From positions 1 through 12,224 of the forward strand of contig CAMCPC010000015.1 in the NCBI GenBank assembly GCA_945876665.1: DNA of 12,224 nucleotides, in the 5' to 3' direction. The first letter of the stretch is position 1. The number at the start of each line of letters is the position of its first letter. The translations under genes and the position numbers were made by a program. Positions 5,084 through 12,224 of the stretch are shown piece after piece. The notes under the pieces were generated by a model that saw only the letters and a list, made by a program, of their open reading frames with translations, made no database searches and was not told the origin of the DNA. The DNA is from an uncultured Oscillospiraceae bacterium. GTDB taxonomy: Bacteria; Bacillota; Clostridia; UBA1381.

Positions 5084-7522
5084 ATGAAAAAGAAAATTTT
5101 GAGTTTATTGGTAATTATGACAGTTGCAGTTTTACTACCTATTGTAGAGGCGCAGGCTGGAAATTACGGTAATATCAGTGAGGAAACTTTTGTCGATAGG
5201 ATCAAATCCTTAAAAAATACTTTTGTTCATGGACAATATTGGAACAAATATAATGGTTTAGATCATACAGGTTATACAAGTTGCCCATGCGGTTATTTTA
5301 CTTGTCCAGGGTGGGATAATTGTTCTTGTGGTGCTTTTGTATATGATAATGTAGAAATTGCATGGCAATGTCATGGGTACGCTCTAAAAATGGGTAATGC
5401 GATATTTGGAGGTAATCCAAATTATTGGAATCGAATTTACAATGCGAATAACGTCTATGCCGGTGATATTGCACGCCTCGATAATGATGGACATTCCATA
5501 TTTATATATAAAGTAGAAGGAAACGATATCTATTATACAGACTGTAATGCAATAGGAAGGTGTATGGTAAACTGGAATGGTCACATGACAAAAAGTACAT
5601 TAAGCAATCGCCTGTCATGGCTTTATCATTTGGATGGTAACACTTTGACAGGAGTGTTTGATGTCACTATCCCTCCTGTTCATCAAGATACAAACCCTCA
5701 TGTAAGGAGTGGTTTCTTTACTTTTAAGAATGTATCATCAGGTACCTTTATGAACGTATATGGCGGTGCTGACAGTAATGGCACACCTATTACAACATGG
5801 TCATTTGATGATTCTATTGATCAAAGATTTAATCTTGTTCATCAAGGCGGAGGAAAATACAAAATCTATGCTGAATGTTCATCTGACGGAACGAACCGCG
5901 TAGTAGACGTATTAAGAAATTACGCAGATTTAGCAGAGGGTCAATCTGTAGATTTATATGATCCCAATGATGATACCGCGCAATTATTTTATGTTGTTCC
6001 GGTCGGCGGAGACAATTATGTATTTGAAACGGCGCATAAAGACGGCTATATCATAGCACCGCCCAGTGCAGGAGATGCCGGATCGAACAGCAGAAGTTCA
6101 CAGCTGAAATTGCAGAGGTACACCGGCGCGGATTATCAGAAATGGCGTCTATGCAATAATAACGGAAAGGAAACGACTCCTAATATTTCTTATGCCGCAG
6201 GCAGTTATAAAGTAGAAACTGACGGAGATACTTTGAACATGAGAAGCGGACCATCAACGCATGATAGTCTTGTTGGTTCAGTTTGGGACGGCTCCGTACT
6301 TCGTGTTACGGATGTCAACGGGAATTGGGGTTATACCTCCTATAATGGCACAAACGGTTGGGTTTGTCTTGATTTTACTGTATATACTGTTACAACAGAT
6401 TCAATAAGTATTTCAAAAAAGCCGAACAAAACACTATATTTTGTTGGTGACAGCTTTGATAGCTCAGGCTTAGAAATAAGCGTTAATTACAGCAATGGTC
6501 AAAAAGAATTTATGGGATCCGGATTTAGTACAAGCTATGATTTGAACAGTGCAGGAACAAAAAATGTTATTGTTTCATACGGTGGAAAGACAGCAACTTT
6601 TACAGTTGAAGTTAAAGATTTAGAGATAAACAGTTTATCGCTTTATTCAGAAGATATAAAAACCAAATATTATGTAGGAGAAACGGTTGTGGCAGAAGAA
6701 ATAGGTGTTCTGGTAAAATACAGTAATGGTAACGAAAACATTATTAAGAATGGATTTGACTTGGATTACGACTTCTCCACCCCCGGTACAAAGACAGTTA
6801 CAGTATCATACGGTGGAAAAACAACATCATATGATGTCGAGGTTATGTCGAATGGTTCGGACACTACAGAAAAAGCAAGCTTTAGCATATCTGATGAAAG
6901 CGGTTACAGCGGTTCAACGGTTATTGTTCCGGTTAAGCTAAACGCTTCTAATGTATACGACGGAAATATGACAATTCAATATGACGCGTCAAAACTCAGC
7001 ATAGAGAACGTTCAGGCAGTAGGAGCTTTAAGCGACAGACAGGTAACAATCAATAAAGAATATACGACTGACAAGATAAGAGTATCATTTTCGGGAACAA
7101 CACCGATAAACTCAGATGAAACAATTTTAAATCTGGAATGCAAGGTGCTTGATAATGCACAAGGTGTTGCCGCAATATCTATAATAGAGGCGAAGGCATA
7201 TAACAAATCCGGCGGAGCGATTTCATCCGATACTTCTGATGGGGGGATTCAAATCACAGCTGTTGCAAATAATGTGACTGTGACGAATATTCAGTCTGTA
7301 TCACAGAATGGCAGAAAGGTTGTTACTGCCAATGTCAGTGATGACAGGGTTATATGCTATCTTGCAGCATATCAAAGCGGAGTCCTTGTTGAATGTGACA
7401 CCGCACAGCCTTCCAATGGTACATTTGAGGTGTCAGTTGAGGAACGTCCAAATACTCAATATAAGCTTATGGTTTGGAATATGGCTATGAAACCGATGAT
7501 AAATGCAGTTGGCATTTATTGA
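5084..7522 (+). CDS. Secreted modular cohesin protein: CHAP-like cysteine hydrolase + ricin-like trefoil + SH3b + two Big_3 Ig domains + cohesin
   Basis: This 812-residue protein is numbered from ATG 5084; the signal peptide is 1-25 (cut after AQA). Residues about 30-190 form a CHAP/NlpC-like cysteine hydrolase with C96 (WQCHGYAL), H137 (DGHSIFIY) and D153/N155 (TDCN). Five Cys lie close together just before it (67, 69, 74, 80, 82), perhaps disulfides or a metal site. A ricin-type beta-trefoil follows (about 208-357; degenerate QxW-like QRF, QLF and QKW), then SH3b (about 372-434, LNMRSGPS), and two group-3 Ig domains (about 440-510 and 512-588, each ending YGGKT plus a beta strand). A type I cohesin-like domain (about 598-725) has the usual GSTVIVPVKL, MTIQYDASKLSI and ILNLECKV segments. 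A C-terminal beta module ending KLMVWNMAMKP closes the chain. No LPXTG, SLH or transmembrane anchor is visible. Gaps of 18 and 32 bases to its neighbours suggest one operon. The cohesin is the obvious candidate partner of the dockerin upstream; pairing is inferred. Confidence 0.88.
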   Translation: MKKKILSLLVIMTVAVLLPIVEAQAGNYGNISEETFVDRIKSLKNTFVHGQYWNKYNGLDHTGYTSCPCGYFTCPGWDNCSCGAFVYDNVEIAWQCHGYALKMGNAIFGGNPNYWNRIYNANNVYAGDIARLDNDGHSIFIYKVEGNDIYYTDCNAIGRCMVNWNGHMTKSTLSNRLSWLYHLDGNTLTGVFDVTIPPVHQDTNPHVRSGFFTFKNVSSGTFMNVYGGADSNGTPITTWSFDDSIDQRFNLVHQGGGKYKIYAECSSDGTNRVVDVLRNYADLAEGQSVDLYDPNDDTAQLFYVVPVGGDNYVFETAHKDGYIIAPPSAGDAGSNSRSSQLKLQRYTGADYQKWRLCNNNGKETTPNISYAAGSYKVETDGDTLNMRSGPSTHDSLVGSVWDGSVLRVTDVNGNWGYTSYNGTNGWVCLDFTVYTVTTDSISISKKPNKTLYFVGDSFDSSGLEISVNYSNGQKEFMGSGFSTSYDLNSAGTKNVIVSYGGKTATFTVEVKDLEINSLSLYSEDIKTKYYVGETVVAEEIGVLVKYSNGNENIIKNGFDLDYDFSTPGTKTVTVSYGGKTTSYDVEVMSNGSDTTEKASFSISDESGYSGSTVIVPVKLNASNVYDGNMTIQYDASKLSIENVQAVGALSDRQVTINKEYTTDKIRVSFSGTTPINSDETILNLECKVLDNAQGVAAISIIEAKAYNKSGGAISSDTSDGGIQITAVANNVTVTNIQSVSQNGRKVVTANVSDDRVICYLAAYQSGVLVECDTAQPSNGTFEVSVEERPNTQYKLMVWNMAMKPMINAVGIY
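6401..6847 (+). repeat. Tandem duplicated group-3 bacterial Ig-like (Big_3) domains
   Basis: Two copies of about 70-75 residues lie in tandem (residues about 440-510 and 512-588). Each has a YFVGD/YYVGE start, a YSNG loop, an AGTK/PGTK turn and a final VSYGGKT strand. DNA identity is moderate, strongest around TCATACGGTGGAAA at 6578 and 6809, so the duplication is not recent. Such domains are usually rigid spacers on secreted proteins. Confidence 0.85.
6875..7258 (+). other. Segment encoding a type I cohesin-like domain
   Basis: The segment encodes about 128 residues with the cohesin strand pattern: SGYSGSTVIVPVKL, a DGNMTIQYDASKLSI segment, VSFSGTTPI, ILNLECKV and a final SDGGIQI strand. 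In cohesins the DASKL-type motif and the following strands make up the dockerin-binding sheet. It is the only cohesin in the window, so this would be a one-cohesin scaffold. Confidence 0.8.
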
Positions 7523-7554
7523 TTTTATATATTTTATTTTAATATGGAGAGTGT

Positions 7555-10500
7555 ATGATGAGAAAAATAATTTCGTTCATTCTATGTTTAGCGATTAGCG
7601 TAACGCTATTTGCAATACCTGTACATGCGGAATCTAATATTTACAGCGCTTATCTGGATGTACTCAATGAAGCAGTGGCAAAATACGGAGAATACACAGC
7701 AGGTGAGTATCAGACAAGTACAGGTGTTGGCTATGTGAATTTAGTAGATTTTGATGGCGATGGGATAAATGAATTGATTTATTGTGTCGGTGAAACACAT
7801 GATTATACTTATCATATATACGGCTATAAAGACGGCGGCGCGGTTCTCTTGGATGAAGGCAGTATGGAGGCGCATGGTGGAGATTCAAACTGGGAAATAA
7901 GTATATTGTATAATAGTGCAAAAAGCCGGCTTATAACATACCGCTACGATGGTCCCTATGCAAATTCTACATATATGACAGTCGGAGAATATAACGATGG
8001 AGTGTGGACGAATTTAAAAGATGTTTTTGTATCGGAATACTGCGAGATTGAGCCCGGTGGATCTTATTATATGAACTATTATGTAAACAATGAGCAAGTT
8101 GATGAATCAGAATTTAATAATCGTTTTAATTCTTTGTCAAGACATGGTGGAAGAATAGACATTAGGTGGACAGAGTTTTCCGGTAAATATCTGGAAGAAA
8201 TCGGACAATCACTTAGCGACATGAATTACTGGTTTGGTGATAAAACGGACACTTTTAATGATGTCACCCCCTGGGAAACAGGCGAATATGAAGCTGAAAT
8301 GATAATTGGAGATTACATATTCTACGACGGTCCTTTTATGGATGAGAACGGTATTGATCAGCATGATGGAATATACGCACTTAATGTATATAACTCAGCG
8401 ACACGAACTGATAAAACCCTACTTTACCGCGGATATGGATTGCGGCGTATAGGAGACAAACTGTTTGCATTTAGCGGAATTTCAAGCGGAAGTTGGGATA
8501 GGAACCTATATTGCTTTGATCTTAATGGAGAGAATATACAGAAAATTACAAATGGTGTTGATATGCAGTTTGCTATGAGTGATGAACCATTTACTATTTT
8601 CAATGATAGGATATATGTAGGTCATTGTTCTGATATGGAGCATTTTGAAATTATAAGTTTTGCGACGGATGGCATGGATATACGTGTAGAAGTACCTTCT
8701 GTTTACTCTACAGAATGGGATTGTAAATTATATGATGGATATGCGATTATAGACGGGGTCAGATACAACTATCAATCAAGTTCAGACAATATTAAAGTTG
8801 TATTGAACAAGAAAGAGCTTTCCTTTGATAATCCTCCGCGTATTATTAGTGGTCGTACACTTGTACCCATGCGAGCAATATTTGAAGCTATGGAAGCAAT
8901 TGTTTCGTGGGATGGAACATCACAGACAGTAACAGCTGTATATAACGGTATTACAATCAAACTTACTATAGGTGAAGGAAATTTGTATGTAAATGGTACT
9001 GCTAAGGAACTTGATGTATCGGCACAGCTTATAAATAACACAACATATGTACCGGTAAGGGTAATAGCAGAAGCATTTGACGCTGATGTATCATGGGACG
9101 AAGTTAGCCAAACAGTAAGCATAAAAAGTAACTTTCAAATCATTAACGGAATATATCTTGACGGTAAACACCTTGATATAGATGCAGAAATCTTTTCTAC
9201 GGGCACGACGGCAGATATAAAGATATTAGCTCAAATTCTCGGTTTGACATATAAAGAAAATAAGGATGGCAGTTATTCTATCGAAAAAGACGATAAAGTT
9301 ATGACCTTTGACTTGCTTGATAAAAAGTATGTATGTACATTTAAGAACAATCCATACGGAAAGTTCAGTATGGACTGGGATATTGCCGCATATAGAAAAG
9401 GTGATACCGTAATGGCATCTCTGAGTAAAGTATGCAGTTGTTTTGGTTATAAGACACAATATTATGGATATGACGGAATTTGGGACATATATATAACTAC
9501 GCCTCCTAAAAAAATTCCTCAATATACCGACAATGATGAATATAATGAATTTATATACTCAAAGCTCAAATCAGACAGTGTATATGTATTTCTTGAAGAT
9601 TATGATAATGACGGAGATGAGGAGGCTTTTGCATTTTATAAACCAAAACGAAGCAGTAAGCTGAACTGTGATTTCTTCGATTTTGGAGAGAAACCTTATA
9701 GCTTGAAAAATATATTTAAAGATAAGGAAACAGGAAAAATATCTTTTGGCATTGTTACAGAGGGAGACAAAAAAGCAGTCGAAATGATTTCTGACGGTAG
9801 TTATATCAACTATCACTACGGTTTTTCGGTAAAGGATAATAACGCATATTATAAACCGGTTTATGCAGTATCAAATACGCCGAACTTTAATAAATACAAC
9901 GACATATATAGCTACAACGGAAAAGCGATAACAGATAAATATGAGTACAGTAACGGAGAAAGCAAATCTGTTGATGTTCCTATGTATATACCGTGCGCCG
10001 AGGGAGAATATTGGGGCATACACCGCATGGAGGTAAAACCTGAATTTCTTCTAACCTTCGAAAATGGAGAAGACATATATAAGAGATATGTTGAAGAAAA
10101 AGTGAGCAAAGGAGATAAAGTGCAGGTATTGTATGCACCAAATAATACAATACATTTAAATTTCAAGCACTATAATGAAAAAAAGAGCATAATTGAGAGT
10201 ACATATCAGGATTTTATATTCAAATCTGATTCGCCGAATAAATTAGAGAGTTTAGTAAGCGGAGAAGGAAATATACCAAAGGGAACATGGTGGTGGTGGT
10301 CACCGCCTATAGTGCCCAGAGAGGACGATCAGGCATATCAATATGTGTGCGACACGAGTGATTATTATGATGACAATTCTTCTTGGTTATCTGGGTATGA
10401 TACAAATAAAAATATAACTCTAAAAATTTTTTTTAACGGATCGTTACTTGAACTGACAGAGGCGGTTCAGGAAAGGAACGGCAGAACAATGTATCCATTG

Positions 10501-11580
10501 AGGCAATGTCTCGAACTTATGGGCGCGGATGTTTATTGGAACGGAGATAAAGGAGAGGCTATTGCTGAATTGGATGATATACGGCTCACCTTTAAGATCG
10601 GTTCAGATAAGTATTATGTAAATGGAATAGAAAAAGAAATGGATGTGGAAACCTATATAGATGATTTTCGTAACATTACATATATACCCATAAGATATGC
10701 AGCAGAAGCATTCGGCTATACTGTAAATTGGCTGCCGGGCAGAGGCTTTAATACTATAGTTATAGGTGACCTTGCGTCATATGCCATAACCACCGCAAAG
10801 GATCTTACAACGACGCTAAACAATAAATCGAATGCAGCTAAAATGGGTAAGGAGTTATACAAACTGCTTGAAAATCAGGGCTTTATGGAGGAAATAAAAA
10901 GGCTGAACGAAGTAAACTTAAACTCAATGCAGTCAATTATAGAATGTGATCTGGCAAATAGCAACAATGATTTGACGCTTGATATAACAAACACTCTGGT
11001 AAACGGACTCGTTGCGGTTGCTCGTACAATGTCAGGTGATATTGATGCAGGTATTGATTATATCAACGGAAAAGTGATCGGAATGACAAGTGAAGTACTT
11101 ACCAATATTGCCTCGCCAAAATCGCAGGATGAAATTGTGAGAGCAATTTGTAACAGTGCTTATGATGATAATATCCGCCTTATAACCGAACTGAGCCGTT
11201 ATCATTATTCCATAGGAAGTAAAATGACAGATACTCAGTATAGAGAATATCTTATAATGTATAAAGAGATTATGATGAATAACCGAAGCTTAAAAATGGG
11301 AATAGAGTATTTTACAAAAGATATTTCAGGCAATATCATTTCAAATCTTAGTAAAGTCGCCGGTACTTTGGCATGGAATAAAGCGAAAGAAACTATTATA
11401 AGTAAATCAGGCATAATACCAGAAGCTTATACATTAACGGATGCATTTATTTATCAAACAACAGAGGATTATATTGATAGTCTATTCCAGGAATTTATAG
11501 ACAGTCAGAATTCTTCGTTAAAATCGTGGGCGACCGATATGAAGGCAATGGGGAAACAATTTGATGCGTATTTAAAATAA
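7555..11580 (+). CDS. Large secreted surface-type protein with three copper-amine-oxidase-N (stalk-like) modules and Ca-loop segments; function unknown
   Basis: This 1341-residue protein has a signal peptide at 1-25 (cut after VHA). ATG 7555 is 5 bases and ATG 7558 8 bases after GGAG (7546-7549), so either may be the start. Residues 27-230 hold a VCBS-like Ca loop (DFDGDGINE, 65-73). About 240-410 look like a partial beta-propeller (DUF5050-like: IGDYIFY, RIGDKLFAFS, FNDRIYVG). A clear copper-amine-oxidase N-terminal-like module spans 413-525 (GRTLVPMRAIFEAM, TYVPVRVIAEAF, VSWD). A degenerate one spans 528-648, then a second Ca loop (DYDNDGDEE, 682-690) and a third such module at 953-1070 (MYPLRQCLELMG, TYIPIRYAAEAFG). 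Residues about 1075-1341 are mostly helical and unrecognised. The modules are common in secreted clostridial proteins and do not imply copper or amine oxidase activity. No cohesin, dockerin, LPXTG or SLH is visible. It follows the cohesin gene by 32 bases. An adhesin or structural part of the secreted assembly is possible but not shown. Confidence 0.85.
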   Translation: MMRKIISFILCLAISVTLFAIPVHAESNIYSAYLDVLNEAVAKYGEYTAGEYQTSTGVGYVNLVDFDGDGINELIYCVGETHDYTYHIYGYKDGGAVLLDEGSMEAHGGDSNWEISILYNSAKSRLITYRYDGPYANSTYMTVGEYNDGVWTNLKDVFVSEYCEIEPGGSYYMNYYVNNEQVDESEFNNRFNSLSRHGGRIDIRWTEFSGKYLEEIGQSLSDMNYWFGDKTDTFNDVTPWETGEYEAEMIIGDYIFYDGPFMDENGIDQHDGIYALNVYNSATRTDKTLLYRGYGLRRIGDKLFAFSGISSGSWDRNLYCFDLNGENIQKITNGVDMQFAMSDEPFTIFNDRIYVGHCSDMEHFEIISFATDGMDIRVEVPSVYSTEWDCKLYDGYAIIDGVRYNYQSSSDNIKVVLNKKELSFDNPPRIISGRTLVPMRAIFEAMEAIVSWDGTSQTVTAVYNGITIKLTIGEGNLYVNGTAKELDVSAQLINNTTYVPVRVIAEAFDADVSWDEVSQTVSIKSNFQIINGIYLDGKHLDIDAEIFSTGTTADIKILAQILGLTYKENKDGSYSIEKDDKVMTFDLLDKKYVCTFKNNPYGKFSMDWDIAAYRKGDTVMASLSKVCSCFGYKTQYYGYDGIWDIYITTPPKKIPQYTDNDEYNEFIYSKLKSDSVYVFLEDYDNDGDEEAFAFYKPKRSSKLNCDFFDFGEKPYSLKNIFKDKETGKISFGIVTEGDKKAVEMISDGSYINYHYGFSVKDNNAYYKPVYAVSNTPNFNKYNDIYSYNGKAITDKYEYSNGESKSVDVPMYIPCAEGEYWGIHRMEVKPEFLLTFENGEDIYKRYVEEKVSKGDKVQVLYAPNNTIHLNFKHYNEKKSIIESTYQDFIFKSDSPNKLESLVSGEGNIPKGTWWWWSPPIVPREDDQAYQYVCDTSDYYDDNSSWLSGYDTNKNITLKIFFNGSLLELTEAVQERNGRTMYPLRQCLELMGADVYWNGDKGEAIAELDDIRLTFKIGSDKYYVNGIEKEMDVETYIDDFRNITYIPIRYAAEAFGYTVNWLPGRGFNTIVIGDLASYAITTAKDLTTTLNNKSNAAKMGKELYKLLENQGFMEEIKRLNEVNLNSMQSIIECDLANSNNDLTLDITNTLVNGLVAVARTMSGDIDAGIDYINGKVIGMTSEVLTNIASPKSQDEIVRAICNSAYDDNIRLITELSRYHYSIGSKMTDTQYREYLIMYKEIMMNNRSLKMGIEYFTKDISGNIISNLSKVAGTLAWNKAKETIISKSGIIPEAYTLTDAFIYQTTEDYIDSLFQEFIDSQNSSLKSWATDMKAMGKQFDAYLK

Positions 11581-11699
11581 AGAGATAATGCCGCAGCTCT
11601 TTCAGCGGATATTCCTCAGTCGGTAAGTACAGCTTATATTTTGAAGCGAATACATGTGTTTCGGTTTCGGGCAGAGCGTACTTTACAACGACTTCACTC
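11581..11699 (+). other. Non-coding stretch upstream of integrase remnant
   Basis: No convincing gene or T-tract terminator is seen here. Short complementary pieces exist (AAAGAG with CTCTTT, CCGC with GCGG), but no poly-T follows. The frame of the recombinase has a stop at 11642-11644, and residues read between 11654 and about 11699 do not resemble a recombinase. The junction between unrelated DNA and the recombinase fragment therefore probably lies near 11700. Confidence 0.5.
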
Positions 11700-12178
11700 T
11701 TGTTAGCACAAAGAACGAACTATGCGGACTTGACTGGACAGATATTGATTTTAAGTTGGGCATACTGCATGTAACAAAGGCAGTTCAGTATCTGCCTGAC
11801 AAGGGGATATACGAAGATACCACCAAAACAAAGCAATCCAACAGAGCCATACGGCTGCCGAATGACATGATAGAATTATTAAAGGAATACAGGGCGGAGC
11901 AATCACGCACCCGGCTTTTGATGGGCGACCAATGGCACAACAGCGGCAAAGTGTTTACGAATGAAACAGGGGGAGTTATAAATCCCGATACCATTTCGTC
12001 ATGGTTCAAGGGATTTATAAAGCGTCATAATCTTCCTGATGCGCATATTCATACCCTACGGCATGTTTCGGCAACTCTGCTTATTGCCGGAGGTGTTGAC
12101 ATTGCTACGGTATCAAAGAGGCTCGGACACGCAAACAAGAGTACAACTTTGAACATATATACCCACGCAATTTGCTAA
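11654..12178 (+). pseudogene. Tyrosine recombinase/integrase, C-terminal catalytic fragment, probably inactive
   Basis: The open frame has 174 residues, but integrase similarity begins only near residue 22 (NELCGLDWTDIDF). The C-terminal signature is good: HTLRHVSATLL (His-x-x-Arg-His) at about 137-147, LGHANKST at 162-169 and the nucleophile Tyr in NIYTHA at about 171-172 and on. Full phage or ICE integrases of this kind run about 350-400 residues, with an N-terminal arm-binding and core-binding half that is absent here. The first catalytic Arg (normally in R-x-G-E-L) is also missing: the motif reads T-K-N-E-L. The frame stops right after THA, where relatives usually continue for some 15-25 residues; the next frame reads CDKEVIEV, which could be a shifted tail, but this is weak. 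Such genes insert and excise mobile elements, so this fragment suggests an old integration or deletion at the edge of the locus. No attachment repeats were found. Confidence 0.75.
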
Positions 12179-12224
12179 TGTGCGATAAAGAAGTAATAGA
12201 AGTGTAAAAAATTTTGCCGTTCCT

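Noticed and set aside
11581..11612. Terminator hairpin after the 1341-residue gene
   Set aside because: The pairings are short with mismatches and no T-tract follows.
12161..12207. Frameshifted tail of the integrase (CDKEVIEV in another frame)
   Set aside because: The similarity to recombinase tails is only a few residues and could be chance; kept only as a remark.
1..12224. Minus-strand genes, CRISPR arrays, tRNA or rRNA genes
   Set aside because: Minus-strand frames lie opposite strong + strand genes and show no domain-like sequence or SD; no regularly spaced repeats or RNA gene signatures were seen.

Overview
The window is AT-rich DNA with strong AGGAGG-type ribosome binding sites, some TTG starts, an AgrC/LytTR-type signalling operon, secreted peptidoglycan-cleaving enzymes and a cohesin/dockerin pair. 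This points to a low-GC Firmicute of class Clostridia, probably a gut or rumen type. I cannot name a genus. Every supported gene lies on the + strand.

Region 1 (1-3004) is the 3' part of a signalling operon that ends at a clear intrinsic terminator (2973-3004). It encodes the C-terminal DNA-binding half of a LytTR response regulator, then a membrane protein with a GHKL ATPase domain, then two paralogous polytopic membrane proteins. The kinase functions look divided among the genes. The ATPase protein has an H-box-like helix in which the phosphoacceptor His is Thr and a second His is Ala. The two following proteins have textbook H-boxes (KLRHDxxNH) but stop straight after the two-helix DHp/Spo0B-like hairpin, with no ATPase domain.

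Region 2 (3005-3118) is an intergenic regulatory stretch with an imperfect direct repeat at 21-bp spacing, which could be a LytTR-type operator, and a strong SD before a TTG start.

Region 3 (3119-11580) looks like a three-gene secretion operon with gaps of 18 and 32 bases. The first product has a GH25 muramidase domain, a CHAP amidase/endopeptidase domain, two SH3-like regions and a C-terminal type I dockerin. The second has a CHAP-like cysteine hydrolase, a ricin-like beta-trefoil, SH3b, two group-3 bacterial Ig domains, a cohesin and a C-terminal beta module. The third is a 1341-residue secreted protein with Ca-loop segments, a beta-propeller-like segment, three copper-amine-oxidase-N (stalk-like) modules and an unrecognised helical C-terminus. 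A dockerin-bearing wall hydrolase next to a cohesin-bearing wall hydrolase suggests a small secreted complex built like a cellulosome but aimed at peptidoglycan. It could be controlled by the signalling operon upstream; that link is inference.

Region 4 (11581-12224) is a short non-coding stretch followed by the C-terminal catalytic part of a tyrosine recombinase. It lacks its N-terminal domain and the first catalytic Arg, so it is probably the remnant of an integrated element.
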